Source: Gigaspora margarita
Lineage: Eukaryota; Glomeromycota; Glomeromycetes; Diversisporales; Gigasporaceae
Reading direction: 5' to 3'
NCBI GenBank assembly: GCA_009809945.1
Contig: WTPW01000587.1
Location: 56,298-120,297, forward strand
Length of the DNA: 64,000 bases
This document shows, in pieces, positions 33,620 to 46,552 of the stretch. The position numbers were made by a program, and so were the translations under genes. Position 1 is the first letter of the stretch. The number at the start of each line of letters is the position of its first letter. Under the pieces are notes generated by a model that saw only the letters and a program-made list of their open reading frames with translations, had not been told where the DNA came from and ran no database searches.

Positions 33620-35350
33620 TATAAATTTTAAATTTGAGACATTAAAATAGTCATTATTATTAATGTTGTAGTCATTTTCTCAACAAGCACTTAAATAAAC
33701 TTGCTTGATCTNTTTAAAGCAACNTTTTGTTNTGTTGNTAGTTTTGATNAATTTGTATTCATACTACCTAAAAATCTTTACTTATAAAATAAATATTTGC
33801 GATTAAAATTCATAGTTCGCAGATGACATCATTGATTAACCAAGTCATTGAACAGGATTATCCCTAAATAAGGTTTATTGTCTATTCTCNCTAATGATTG
33901 GTGTTCCGTGACTTAGTTATCCGACAAAGTTTTTTTTGTGTNACTAATTTTCATAGACCATGTTGCTCAGCCTTTGTTAAATTTGATAAATGAATCTTAG
34001 AAACGAACATGCAATTAGGCTTTATAATTATGTTCTTGATTAACCAAATCGAGTTTATTCCTAATGAACAAAAGAAAAAGTCTTTGTCTAAACAAAATCA
34101 AATAAGGATAAAACAAAGAACAGGATTCTACAATCATGAGTTTATTAATAATTCAAAATGNTTTTCTATTGGAGAAATAAAACACGGTAAATAATACAAT
34201 CAATATTTCACATGCAAATTTGTTTGAATCCTGCTTGCAAAATAAAACAAAAATACAGATATGAAAAAGATCACAATCAACGGACTCTGTACATTAGCTA
34301 ATCAGTTCCTAATTATGTGAAACACTTATATTACTAATTCATAGAGATCCGCTAAATATCATTGTAATCATAAACAAGTCATGCGCCTGCCTATGCGCTG
34401 GGAGATTAGTTATCTATATTTTTTATTTTCTGGTTGATATAGTGTTGTAGTGTTGTCATTCTAAAATGCTAATAGGTAATTTAATTTTTGATTCCTATTT
34501 TATTGTGTAGCAATTCTTTTTCATTTTAGTGTAATAATNTCGTTCTAATAGTTTTTGCTGGAATTTTGGTTTAATCTTAATTGATTAGGGTTCCCTTGAA
34601 ATTTGTGATGTAATGTTAAGACTGCTTGAAATTATAATTTCGTTTATCGTTCCCTTATGAAGCTCAAGTGTGGTGGGTCAAATTAAACAAACATGTTAAA
34701 TTGCAAAAATAATCGCATTATTATTGGTTGTCTTATAAACACGTGACTTATTGAATCCTGATACGTAACGAACGTTCTGATTGGCCTGTTTAATTTTAGG
34801 GGGGACTCTTGGAGCCGGAGGGGGGAGAACGTTAAACGAAATTGTAATTTCGAACAGCCATAGTAATAAAAGAATCACGATTAGGGGTATGTATAGATTC
34901 TTTATATTTTGATTTTTTTCAGTTTGGTTTTCTGGTCTTTAAGTAATTTGTTAAGGGTAGAGTCCAATTCAGATCAATTCGTCATCCATTTATCCGATAA
35001 GCTATATCTGGTGTTGCAACCGGTGGGAGAGCTTATAGGGTTTGGACCAATTTAGCTTCGATCGTGAACAAATAGTGGTTAAGGTTAAATGGTTTAAATC
35101 AATAAACTAACACACATAATTACAGGTTATAGGTTTCTCTTTATTAGAAAAATCTATACGTTGGATTATTACAATAATACTAAATACTATTCACAACTAT
35201 TAACAATCGTTCTAATAATCATTCATTCCTTCACGGACTGAATTACACCTTTATATATCTTTAATTCCTGTGGGATTTTTAATCTCTCGCTTGGAACTTA
35301 GGGATTGGAACTGCCTAAAATTTTTCTTAATCGTTTAATCGTTTAACTGT
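33620..35350. other. Intergenic, no supported gene
   Basis: Short frames at 34009-34194 and 34696-34878 lack recognisable motifs. A block at 35014-35330 begins TGTTGCAACCGGTGGGAGAG and has a TATATAA-like element near 35255; it might be a solo terminal repeat, but no second copy or primer-binding site is visible here. Confidence 0.5.
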
Positions 35351-35355
35351 TTAAT

Positions 35356-35610
35356 TTAGCCGGTATTAAAATAATTCCGGCTCACGACCAACATAATTAT
35401 ATTATCTGGATTTTGCATCTTTTTTATTAAAAATTGATCTAATATGTTAAATCTTTGTTTAGAATTTTTACCTTTTGATTTTTCTTCATAATAAAGATTA
35501 TATAATTCTTTAACAAATTCGTCATAATTATTCATTGTGCTATTATCTTCAAAATCTAATTGGTTAAAATTATTGGCTATTTGGATGAAATATCTATTTT
35601 TTAAGTGCAA
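35356..35610 (-). pseudogene. Relic of the linker from a Sel1/kinase-type protein
   Basis: The 84-codon frame contains IANNFNQLDFEDNSTMNN, ELYNLYYEEKSKGKNSKQ and RFNILDQFLIKK. These align by eye with the linker upstream of the Sel1 repeats at 16590-16855 (NNFNQ...DNNT, ELYNLYYNERLKG, LFNIFDQ). No Sel1 repeats follow, so it is an isolated fragment of a paralogue. The first in-frame codon is TTG, not ATG. Confidence 0.65.
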
Positions 35611-35990
35611 AGTGTCACTATTTTAGTGATTTGCATACATATGGCTGATTTTGTTTTTTGGCCCTTTTTTTAGCGCGGTTGAAATTTGTGAAACCCAAAA
35701 TTCCTAAAAAGGTAAAGCAGAGAATATCAATTACCAAAAATGAACGATAGAAGCAACCAAAAGTTACATAAAAAGCAATTGAGCGTACTACAAAGCGTTA
35801 ACGATTTCTTCCGATTGTAAAATGGAGGCAGCACTAGCGCTAGCATAGCGCTGGAGACAAAAGCAAAACAGCTAACTGCTAAGGCGCAGCGCAAGCGCTT
35901 AGTGCTCAAAATTTTTTCGCTAATCGAATAACGGGTGAATATATATTTGATGAAAAAAAAAGAATGACGATTAAAAAATTAAAAAAACCT

Positions 35991-36520
35991 TAATTGATGA
36001 TCCAGATAAGATCAGCAGTATTACTATATTGGGACAATAGTAAATTTTGGGGATACGTACAATATAAATTTTTATTATATGCTTGAATCTGGATGTCGTA
36101 CAATGAAAAGTATTTTTTTTTATTAAGTTAATAACCAAAGTCAAATAATTGAAAGTTGTAGAGCTCACTGAAACGCATCTAATAGTATTATATCATTCAA
36201 ATTGGCCTGGTAGAGACTGAGATATCACTAAAAAACGATTAGCTGACTATATAAATTTTTATAGAAATTTTATATAGTCAGCTAATCGTTTTTTAGTGAT
36301 AACTTAGCCTCCACCAGGCCAGTTTGAATAATATAATCACATTAGATGCGTCTCAGTGAGCTCTACAACTTTCAATTATTTGACTTTGGCTATTAACTTA
36401 ATAAAAAAAATACTTTTCATTGTACGATTCTCAGATTCCAGTATATAGTAAATTTCATAGGAATTTGCCCCAAATTCTAATATAGAAATTCTGCAGATCA
36501 TATCCGGATTAGTAATTAAA
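35991..36520. mobile_element. Fold-back element, about 530 bp, arms about 250 bp
   Basis: Long inverted repeat around the loop near 36250. Inner arms are nearly identical (ATATAGTCAGCTAATCG and its inverse, TCAAATAATTGAAAGTTGTA and its inverse); outer arms are more diverged (GATGATCCAGATAAGATC against GATCATATCCGGATT). Each arm contains half of the GTCTC palindrome, starting CTCACTGA(A/G)ACGCATCTAAT. No coding capacity. Confidence 0.85.
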
Positions 36521-36654
36521 TTAATCTGCATACAATGCAATTACCAAACTAGGGGATATTTCAACTCAAATTGGTTAAAATAAAATGATTGATGATTAAA
36601 AAGCAAGGATAAAGACCTCAATCTGCATACTAAGTAATAACCGAATTAGAGAAA

Positions 36655-38090
36655 AAAAATGTTTAGTTTTTGAATTTGTATTCAAATCTTATTCGTGGTA
36701 AGTTAGCTGTTTCAAATATAAATATAACTAAATAATGTATACATGCATTCATAGAGAATAAGCCCAATAATTAGATTTAACTAAAATAAGCTATGATTTC
36801 TATGAAATATTTAGTGAGAATTCATATTCAAATCTTATTTGTGTATAAGTTGACTATTTCAAATGTAAATGCATACATGCATCTATGGAGGCTTAAATAA
36901 GCCCAATAATTAATCAACTACCGTTTATTTACGATTTCTATGAAATTACTTTAATAAATCATTATTTTTAATAATTATTTTAAAAAATTAAAAAATTTTA
37001 AAAACTTCTAACCCAGTTTAAAAATATATACTTTAGCAAGACCCATTGATATAGCCGCATAAATGATTAGCTTAATTTAGTATATCTTCTAAACCTCTGA
37101 TTTATGATGCTCACGTTAATTAACTGTTTAATTTTTTTATTAATTCGATAAATAAAAAATTCTCGATTATTTGCCCATTTAACTAAAATATGCTACTATT
37201 TATTATGATTTTATGAAATTATTATCATAACGACTGTATGAGAAAATTAATTAACTGTTTAACTTTTTTATTAATTTGATAAATAAAAATTATGATTAGA
37301 TTTAACTAAAATAAGCCACTGTTTATTATGATTTTATGAAATTATTATCATGACGACTGTATGAGAAAATTAATTTACTGTTTAATTTTTTTATTAATTC
37401 GATAAATAAAAAATTATGATTAGATTTAACTAAAATAAGCCACTGTTTATTATAATTTATGTAATTATTATTGTGATGACTGTATGAGAAAATTTAATTA
37501 ACTGTTTAATTTTTTTATTAATTCGAAAAAATAAAAACTTCTCAATTATCTGCTCAATAATTCAATTTAACTAAAATAAGCTACTGTTTATTATGATTTT
37601 ATGAAGTTATTATTGTGATGACTATATGAGAAAAAATCTTTAGTCAATGAATATTTTGAAAAGAATTCATATTCAAATCTTATTCATAGTAATAAGTTGA
37701 TTATTTCAAATGTAAATGCATACATGCATTCATAGAGGCTTAAATAGGCCCAATAATTAACTACTGTTCATTTGTTTATGATTTCTATAAAATTACTTTA
37801 ATAAATCATCATTTTTAACAATTATTTCAAAAAATCAAAAAAATTTAAAAATGATCTTTGTAATGTGCATTGTATCTGAAAGTAAAAGAATTTCTTATTT
37901 ATTTTGAATAATAAATGAATGTTTATACTTTAATTAGAGAGACCCATCAATATAGCCACATAAATTATTAGCTTAATTTAATATATCTTCTAATATAAAA
38001 AAAATCTCCAATTTATGATACTCATGTTAATTAACTGTTTGATTTTTATATCTATTCAATGAATAAAAAATTCTCAATTATCATAAATAA
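36655..38090. repeat. Composite tandem repeat
   Basis: Four units of 122-142 bp (from 37117, 37247, 37369 and 37495), each starting AATT(A/T)ACTGTTTAA and containing ATTTAACTAAAATA(A/T)GC and GACTGTATGAGAAAA. They are flanked by two related blocks of about 400 bp (36820-37116 and 37650-38040) sharing TTCATATTCAAATCTTATT, GCATACATGCAT and AGACCCAT(T/C)(A/G)ATATAGCC. Confidence 0.8.
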
Positions 38091-38404
38091 TAACCTACCA
38101 AATATGTGAAGGAAAAAAAACATACCTTCTTTAGAATAGTAACAAGAAAATCTTATTCATTCGAACTCTTGTAATCAATTATACTTCAACTAAATAAAAA
38201 TAAAATATTAATAATAATAAAAGTAGATAAATAAATAAATAAAATTAATTAATTTTAATAATTTTTTATAATTTCTAAGTAATAAATTTCGCCTATATAA
38301 GACTCAATTTCTCTTTTCTCAAAAAGAAAAAAAAACTTATTTTTTTAAAAAAATATAAAATAAAGTGAAAAAATAATTATTATAAAATATATAATAATCA
38401 AACC

Positions 38405-41400
38405 ATGTCTTCTATCTTTTGTGCCATATCATTCATTAAAAACGTTTTAGGATCTCCCAAATACTGCCATGGTACCACTGTTTACAGAACTGGTACTGCT
38501 AATTATGTAGAGTATAAGTTCAAAGCCTTTAGGTTTACTGAGACTATATTGGTTTAAGAGATTTCCCAATCTAACATATTATTAATAGTTGGGCAATTTA
38601 CTTTTGTCAATAATAAATTACATGTAAAATAAAAACTTCCTATAGCTTAATATATTTATGAATATAATTAGAATAACTGTATTTGTTAAATACATATTAT
38701 TAGTGTTCCTATGAACCTGAACTGAACTGAACTTAGGTCAAGTTCAGGTTCAGGTTCAGGTTTAGTATTGAACTTTTAGAGCAGGTTCAGGTTCAGTTCA
38801 GGTTCAGTTCATAAGTTCATGAACATGTTCAGGTTCAGTCTAGTGTTCATATGAATTAGTGATTCTAGGTTTGGGTCCAGGTTTGGTCTGGTCCAGACCA
38901 GACTCAAATTCTAAATTCTATTATTTAAAACTTTATATTAAACTCAAACTCAATCATAGTTTGGTTGGGCTGGTAAATTTTGTAAACTAGTTTGAGTCTA
39001 AATAAAATATATGTATTTTTTGATACTAAACAAGTTTACTTAGAGTGAGAAGTATAAATCAGTTAGTAAAATTTAGAGAATCATAGCATTTTGTATAATT
39101 TTATTAATTAAATTATTAAAAATTGTATTTTGCATGAAATTTTACTAATTGATTATAATTACTTGCACTAAGTAAACTTGTTCAGCACCAAAAAATACAT
39201 TAAAATGGTATATTTTACTTTACCTTTCTTAAAATTTGAAGAAAGAACGCTTAATTTTAAAATTTTCATCAAAAATTCAAAAATAAGCATTTTTTCTTCA
39301 AATTTTAAAAAAAGTGAAATATAATATACCAATATGATGTGTTTTTTGGTGTTAAACAAGTTTACTTAGTGCAATAAGTTAAAAAAAATTAGTTAAATTT
39401 AGAGAATCATAGAATTTTGTATTATTTTATTAATAAAATTATACTATTTCTATGATTCTCTAAATTTTACTAATTAATACTAATTTCTTGTACTAAGAAA
39501 TTTGTTCAGCACCAAAAACTACATCAAATTGGCATATTTTATTTTACTTTGCTTAAAATTTGAAGAAAAGATGCTTAATTTTAAAAATTTTCATCAAAAA
39601 TTCAAAATTAAGCATATTTGGCGCAAATTTTAAGAAAAATAAAATATAATAGACTGATATGATGTATTTTTTAGTGCTATACAAGTTTACTTAGAGCAAG
39701 AGTTATAATCAATTAGTAAAATTTAGAGTATCATAAAAATTTGTATAATTTTATTAATAAAATTATACAAATTTCTATGATTCTCTAAATTTTACTAATT
39801 GATCATAACTTGTTGCTCTAAGTAAACTTGTTTAGCACTAACAAATACATCATATTGGTATATTTTATTTTATTTTCCTTAAAATTTGTGTCAAAGATGC
39901 TTAATTTTGAATTTTTGATAAAAATTTCTAAAATTAAGCATCCTTTCTTCATATTTTAAGAAAAGTAAAATAAAATATACCAATTTGATATATTTTTTGG
40001 TGCTAAACAAATTTACTTGGTGCAAGAAATTAGTATCAATTAGTAAAATTTAGAGAATCATAGAAATTTGTATAATTTTATTAATAAAATAATACAAAAT
40101 GCTATAATTCTCTGAATTTTACTAATTGATTCAAACTTTGTGATTTAGGATATATTATGAACCTGAACATGTTCATGAACTTGAACTAAACCTGAACTGA
40201 ACTTTTTTTAAGTTCAGGTTCATGTTCAATAATTTTAAGTTCAGGTTCAGTTCAGTATTGAACTTTTAGAGCAGGTTCAGGTTCAGGTTCAGATTCATTG
40301 AACTTGAACCTGAACCTCTATTGAACCAAACTGAACTTCAGAACCCTATATATTATATTCGTATATTAATTCAAAATTTTTTCATTATTGTAAGATTATA
40401 GTAGAACAGAATACTCCCTTGAATATCTTAACATTAGGTGATTTACTACTATTCACAACCTTTCTATATCACCTGCTTTTGGTGTTTTTACTGGCCATGT
40501 TCAAGATGCAAGTACAATTGAAGGTGAAACTGCCACTTTTCAACTTAGAAGAGATGCTTAAGATAGTGTAATATCATCAAAAGTTATGATATCAATATTG
40601 TGTAAGTATGAACCATCAGGCTGCCATCAAAATGTATCTGAGACCACCCAATAACAACCTATATTTCTTTAGCAGGAGAATTGGTTATGCTAAAAAAATC
40701 AGTATGCATCCTCTGTGATGTTATTAAATAGAGTAACCCAAATCAAAATAATCCAAAAACCAGCGATAATAAACAAAATTTGAAAGATAAAAAACATAGG
40801 AATGAGGATCTAGAGAAATTGGCAAAAAAATTTGACAAATCACCTTTTAATAATTCAGCCCAACAAGAAAGTAATGAAGCTAATGGAGAAACCCAACAAG
40901 AAAGTAATAAAGCTAATGGAGAAACCCAACAAGAACTAAGTAGAGCAAAAAGACTAAAATCAGCAATAAATAATATTAAAGGTAAAAAAGGATACATATT
41001 TAAAAATATTTAAATCACAAAGCGACAACATAAATCGAACATTTAATCTATTTTTATAAATGATTTGGTTTTCTAGTAAACTATAAAACTATGAACAATA
41101 TAATAATCATGCTGTTTTATATTACTATAATTCTGATACTTAATATTGTAATTCACTAGAACTAAATTATTTATACAATATATTAAATATTCACTTCCTA
41201 ATTTTCTAAAACCTTATAATTAAAACTGTTCATAAGATAATATTGTTATTTATAACAAATCTTTCTCCCTACTTGCATTAACTATTAAAAAACTAAATTA
41301 TTCATTTTTTTAATAAAAACCAAATTTAAATTAGGTTAACAAAAATGCAAAAGCACAGAATAAGTCTGTCAAATATAATCAAAGAAACAACTTGCATACC

Positions 41401-41493
41401 TGAGTAGAAGATTATACAGAAGATCAATACTTAGAAGAAACTGAAAGTGTTGAACAAGATGCTAAAATTTACAAGAGTTCAAGCTCTTCTTAA
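38405..41493 (+). pseudogene. Unrecognised companion gene upstream of the Helitron, split by insertion
   Basis: Three decayed parts. The first (38405-38557, then another frame to about 38632) begins MSSIFCAISFIKNVL and contains VGQFTFVNNKLHVK. After a 1.7-kb repeat insertion the second (about 40387-41013) contains SPAFGVFTGHVQDAS, TATFQLRRDA, TYISLAGELVMLKK and a hydrophilic region with a 14-residue repeat (QQESN(E/K)ANGET). The third (41335-41493) ends VEQDAKIYKSSSSS and stop. Several stops (for example at 40558 and 40727) and frame changes interrupt it. The beta-rich central part could be an OB-fold of the RPA type that some Helitrons carry; this is a guess from pattern and position. No database family is asserted. 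Confidence 0.45.
38700..40365. mobile_element. Insertion built of GGTTCA repeats and a 325-bp hairpin array
   Basis: Both borders are made of GGTTCA/TGAACC hexamers (38706-38850 and 40150-40345) and share ATTGAACTTTTAGAGCAGGT. Between them lies a tandem array of period about 325 bp with units starting near 39030, 39357, 39682 and 40007. Each unit holds two hairpins: one round AATTTAGAGAATCATAGAA and its inverse, one round TTAAAATTTGAAGAAA and its inverse. Confidence 0.75.
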
Positions 41494-42126
41494 TAAGTAA
41501 TACATTATAATGAAATACAAAAAAAATACTAGTACATTCCTTATATCTTTTCATTCATGTTGTTTGTACTATCCATATTACAAATACATAAATAAATTTT
41601 TTATCGTTAACGCTATTAAAATAATTAATATTATTAATTTCTATAATAAATTATGAAAAAGATAATTATAATTTCAAAGATTTAATAATCCAATATATAA
41701 ATAAAATTGATTAGATTAATTATTAAACTTGATCAATAAAAATGCTTATAAAAAACTGAAATACCGCAACAAATTTTTACTATTCAGATTTCCTATAACA
41801 AAAAAAAAATAATACAAGATTAATTATTAAACTTGATTGAAAAAACTTACTTATAAAAAACCAGTATAGCAACAAAATCTTATTGTTCAAGAATTTTCTC
41901 TAATAAAAAAAAACAATCTAATATCTAAATAAATTAATTATATTAATTATTAAACCTAATTGAAACAAAACATTTCTTATAAAAACTGATATCACTACAA
42001 AATCATATCATTCAAATTTTCTCTAAAAAAAAAAATTATAAATAAAACAAATATATAATATTATTATCATTATATAATTCTTATAAAATATGAAAAATTA
42101 AAAATTATACTATACACTAATATTCA
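41014..42126. other. AT-rich stretch between companion pseudogene and Helitron
   Basis: Contains the last part of the companion pseudogene (41335-41493). From 41690 to 42080 there are three loosely repeated blocks sharing ATTAATTATTAAAC(T/C)TNATT and CTTATAAAAA. Confidence 0.55.
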
Positions 42127-44400
42127 ATTCGTGATTATGCAAATGCTACTTTATTTGACCCAAACGAGAGCAATCTGACTGCTGAAAGCAAACATACATT
42201 TCGTTCTTATATTTATCATAATGAAGTAAACAGATTGGGAATAAATAATGAAATATCACCTGAACATAACATAACGTTCAAACAGTTAATTAGCCTTTAA
42301 TCTTCCCACCTTGGAGACCATTCCCGTTGTTAAGCAGACTTCTTCATGAATTTGAATCAAAAATTTTACAAGACCATCCTCATATACCATGTTGCTACTG
42401 CTCAATTTTAATATTACAGTCATCAACTCAATGGATTACATATAACCCAGATGAAGACTATACTCTACCAATAGCATTTCCTGATATACCCATTTACCTC
42501 TATCACCAAACTAATAAACCTACTAAAGTAGCTATTTGTTGAAGCTGCAAGAATCCCAGAACTAGAAGATTCTCACCTGTTTTATCTACTATGCCCTAGA
42601 AAATAAGTCAAGTACTGATAAAACATAGAAAACATCTCTTACCTATTCACATGACATGCTCATTGGGCTGTACTCTAGGTTCAAATTCTTATACCACTTA
42701 TCGATTCTTAAAGGGTGATTTTCTATTAAGCAAAAATAGGCATGCTCTTGAAATATACTCTGGCATGATAGGTGCTTTTTTAAATCTTAATGAACCTGCA
42801 AATTGGTACCATGAAACTCTTCCTGTAGCAAGTAATTGGTTAAAAAGAAATAATCCAATATAATATCAATATAAAATTTTGTCTAATATTAACCCTCTAT
42901 CGGTATCAGATCTCTTACCTATTCTTTTACCTTTAGCAAGACAATCCAACAGAAATTCAAGTACCATATCCGTACAAAGCAGCACCTCTATTTCCAATAT
43001 TTTAATTACTAATGCTGAATTTCTACTAGAAACTCATAATAAAGATCATAGATATAGAAGACCTATGGCAGGATTTTTAAATCTTAATGACTTAACATTA
43101 CTGATCCCTTATAGCGATCCTGACCTTGAAGCTTTAGTCTTTCCTGACCTTTTCCCTACTGGAAAAGGTCACTATGCCAATTTATATAGTTAGCTTAATT
43201 TACAGACAGGCACAGAAAGCTATGTAAAATATAAAACTCTGAATGCTTTGTTCTGATTCAAGGTTCGATTGCATTGGTACTGGCCACATTGGTCATATAT
43301 GAATCTTGAAAAAAACATAATTTTTAGTATAATTGTAGAGTTCTCAAACAAAAAAATGTATCTCGAGAACACTATCTGACAAGAGCCGATCTAATAGGTA
43401 CTTACTGATTTTCAATATATATAACTAATTATTGTATTTGTATCAAAAAATTATATATATTTAATTAATATTCATACTATAAAATATAAAAAAAGAAATA
43501 TATATATATATATATAAATACTAATATATAACTTACATATATATATATACATATATAAAAACTTATACAACCCGATTAACATATATATAAACCTTCATTA
43601 TAATCCTAATTATAGAAAGAAGTATATATACTGGACAACTGATAACTGATGAAACAACAACAACTGCTATAAGATCAAGCCTGAGAACAGTAGCTCCTTA
43701 TTTTTTAAAAAAAGAACTTCAGATAAATATAATGCTTCAAACTTACAGTTTACCACAGATCTTCTATATGATAACAATAGCAGAAGATAAATGGGATCAT
43801 CTTAAAAACATTTTATTGACAACTGACAATGGAGACCCTTTACCAACCAATCACCTGCTACATGTATATTTATTCTATAACTACAAGCTCACTAATATTA
43901 GAAATAAATTGAAGAAAAATGAAAAATTATACAATGGGAAAAATTTGAAAATTATTTTGAACATGACAAATTTTAAAATAGAGGCACTATACACACACAT
44001 GGCTTTGCTTATACAAGCATTAAAATTCCAGAATTAATTGAAAAAATACAATTAGAGCTAACCTACCAGACCCAATTCAAGAACCAGAACTATACTTATT
44101 AGTTATAGCTTATCAAGTACATAGGTTAGTAATATTCTACATTAAATAATCAAAATCATTCATATCTACCTACATATACCAAACATGAGTAAATGCTTTC
44201 AAGATCTTTAAAAAAAATCTAATTATAATAAAAAATAATTAAAACTTCAAAAAAAAAATAAACTTTTATATTACTATAATTATTAATTTCAATGCAGATA
44301 TTACCAAGATAAGTGTAGTGGTCCAGACCCAACAGGAATACCCTGCAGAAAAGGATTCCCTCAACTGCTTTCAACATCAGCAAATTTATAATAGCATAAC
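42127..44400 (+). pseudogene. Helitron Rep/helicase, N-terminal and Rep (HUH) part
   Basis: Pieces in order: IRDYANATLFDPNESNL (42127-42300); from 42306 one frame to about 43360 with stops at 42540, 42594, 42861, 43191 and near 43256, carrying AFPDIPIYLYHQTNKPTK, PIHMTCSLGCTLGSNS, HNKDHRYRRPMAGFLNL, LVFPDLFPTGKGHY and VRLHWYWPHWSYMNLEK; then YLTRADLI. An intron 43398-43615 joins to IERSIYTGQL and LRTVAPYF. Next comes QTYSLPQIFYMITIAEDKW and, in a shifted frame, the HUH motif HTHGFAYTSIK, LPDPIQEPELYLLVIAYQVH. An intron 44125-44297 joins to YYQDKCSGPDPTGIPCRKGF. These match the Helitron_like_N/Rep order, which nicks and ligates DNA in rolling-circle transposition. Decayed by many stops. Confidence 0.85.
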
Positions 44401-46460
44401 CTTATATAAGATCTTACGAACTGTAATATAAGCAAAATATTTCATAATATATAATGAAATATTTTGAAATATTAAATTTTAGTATATTTCGTTAGAAATT
44501 TCAAAAATTATAATAAAATATTTTGATCCTCTTTAAACCAAGCTAGGATCAGTAGATCAGTATAACCTGGATCACGCATTGGACTAATTATTTGAAATAG
44601 TTCAAATTCTGTACTACAAGATCAGATTTGCTTTTTTGTTTTATTTCGTTTCTTTGTTTTTGTTTTATTTTTTTTGTTTTCATTTTATTTAATTTTTATT
44701 TTATTTTTATTTTGCACTTTAGAAGAACACTTTTGCAAGAAAACAAATAACTTTTCGAAACCTTGTGCTAACCAACCCAATTTGTATCCTGGATTGTGTT
44801 GGACTAATTTTTTGAAATAGTTCGATGAAGTTCAAATTCTGTACTACAAGATCAGATTAGATCTTTTGTTTATAATTAGATCTTCTATTTTGTTTTTTTT
44901 TCACTTTTTGCTTTCATTTCGTTTTTGTTTTCCTTTTATTTTTTTTGTTTTAATTTTGTTTTTTTTTATTTTTTTTTATTTATTTATTTTTTATTTTATT
45001 TTTATTTCAGCACTTTACAAGAACACCTTTGCAAGAAGACAAACAACTTTTTGAAACCTTGTGCAAACCAACCCAAATATTTGACACTTTGCAAGAATAC
45101 AACTAAATTCTCCAGCATTTCCAAAAATGCTTCTTTAAAGAAATAAAGGTTTAGTTAGGACTTTATTTATTTTTTCGTTTGACATATTTTGTTTTTGTTT
45201 TTTTTTTTAATTTGTTTTATTAATTTATTTTATTTTGGCACTTTGGAAAAAAAGAACCCTTACTTCCTAGCACTTTGCAAGAAAACCAACTCAGACTTTT
45301 TTGGCACTTCGTGACTTTTTTGGCATTTTGCAATAATGTTAACCTAGCTTTCGCAATTTTTGAATGCACAAGAATGCGACTCTTGCTTTAGAAAAATGAA
45401 GATTTGGGGCTTTGACTATTTTTTTTTTATTAGTTTGCTTCTATTTTTTTGTTTTTTCGTTTTGTTTTTTTTTTTTACTTATTTTTTTAATTTTTAATTT
45501 ATTTTATTTATTTTTGACTTCTTCGATACTTTACAACTTTTCTGGCACTTTACAAGAAAACTAGCTTAACTTCTATGGCACTTTGCAAGAACAAACTAGA
45601 TTTCTCGAGCAATTTGCAAGAACATCAACACTTATGAGAAATGTTTTTTATATTTTTTTTCACTTTACTATTTTTAGAAATTATTTAGAAAAAAAAAGTG
45701 AAACAAAGGTTATAGACAAAACAAAACAAATAGCAAAAGCGAAAATGATAAAAAACAAAGAAGCAAAGATTAGGAATTATTTAGAAAAAAAGAGCGAAGT
45801 GAACGTTATAGCCAAAACAAAAGAAATAGCAAAAGCAAAAATGATAGAAAACAAAGAAGCGAAGTTAATAGCTAACTGTGGAGTGTGAGCGAAAATATGT
45901 GTATGGGGCTAGTTTTTGTATAATAATAGAATTAGATGTGACAAAGTTCAAAAGTAGTTTAAAATATTTGTAATAATGTAAAAATAATATTGTAATTTTA
46001 ATTAAAAATATAAATTAATACATATAAAATATAATGTATAATAATAATAAAAAAAATATAAAATTTTATGCAAAACCTTGTGAATTATTGTAAAAACCTG
46101 TAAAAAAACATGATTATGTGAATATCTATATCATTTTATTTATTTTTTAAAAATTTCAAAAATTTGCAAACCAATGCGAAAACATCACACAATATGCAAA
46201 TTATTGCCTGCTGCGACCCCTGAAGGGGGAGGTGATTTGCATTTTTTTATTTGGTCTATTTCACAATATTGCGCTATAAATTCTGTAATATAACTGAATA
46301 TAACATAATATATAATGTAATAAATTGTATCAAACATAAGTTATTCATTATATTATGGACTGTAATATCTTATGTAAGATTATGTATATATAATTCACTG
46401 ATGAAGTACTACAAGTAGGGATAATCGTTAATTAAGATACATATACAGAAGAACAAAAGA
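44401..46460. repeat. Strand-asymmetric pyrimidine-rich repeat block within the Helitron
   Basis: From 44570 two related units (44570-44785 and 44786-45060) share CTGGAT, TTGAAATAGTTC, CTGTACTACAAGATCAGATT and AA(C/A)CTTGTGC(T/A)AACCAACCC, followed by further short units with CACTTTGCAAGAA. Long T-rich runs sit on the + strand. At 45676-45870 a 96-bp direct duplication keeps an open frame (NYLEKKSE...IAKAKMI) but looks like a repeat product. Confidence 0.7.
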
Positions 46461-46552
46461 AGCTGATCATGGATAGTACTACACTATTCAGAGACCTTAT
46501 TGATCTGGCAAGGTCACATCATTTTTCAGTATATAACTACAATAGGGTTTGC

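Noticed and set aside
34696..34878. Minus-strand frame MILLLLWLFEITISF... resembling a signal peptide
   Set aside because: No ATG-supported start, no cysteine pattern or family, and the C-rich stretch encodes low-complexity prolines.
35014..35330. Possible solo LTR beginning TGTTGCAACCGGTGGGAG
   Set aside because: No matching CA end, second LTR, primer-binding site or target duplication could be shown in the window.
35727..35909. 60-codon minus-strand frame with hydrophobic segment
   Set aside because: No ATG start and no recognised family; GC-richer patch may be repeat-derived.
45583..45888. 101-codon frame with 32-residue duplication
   Set aside because: The duplication is explained by a 96-bp tandem repeat inside a low-complexity block in the Helitron.
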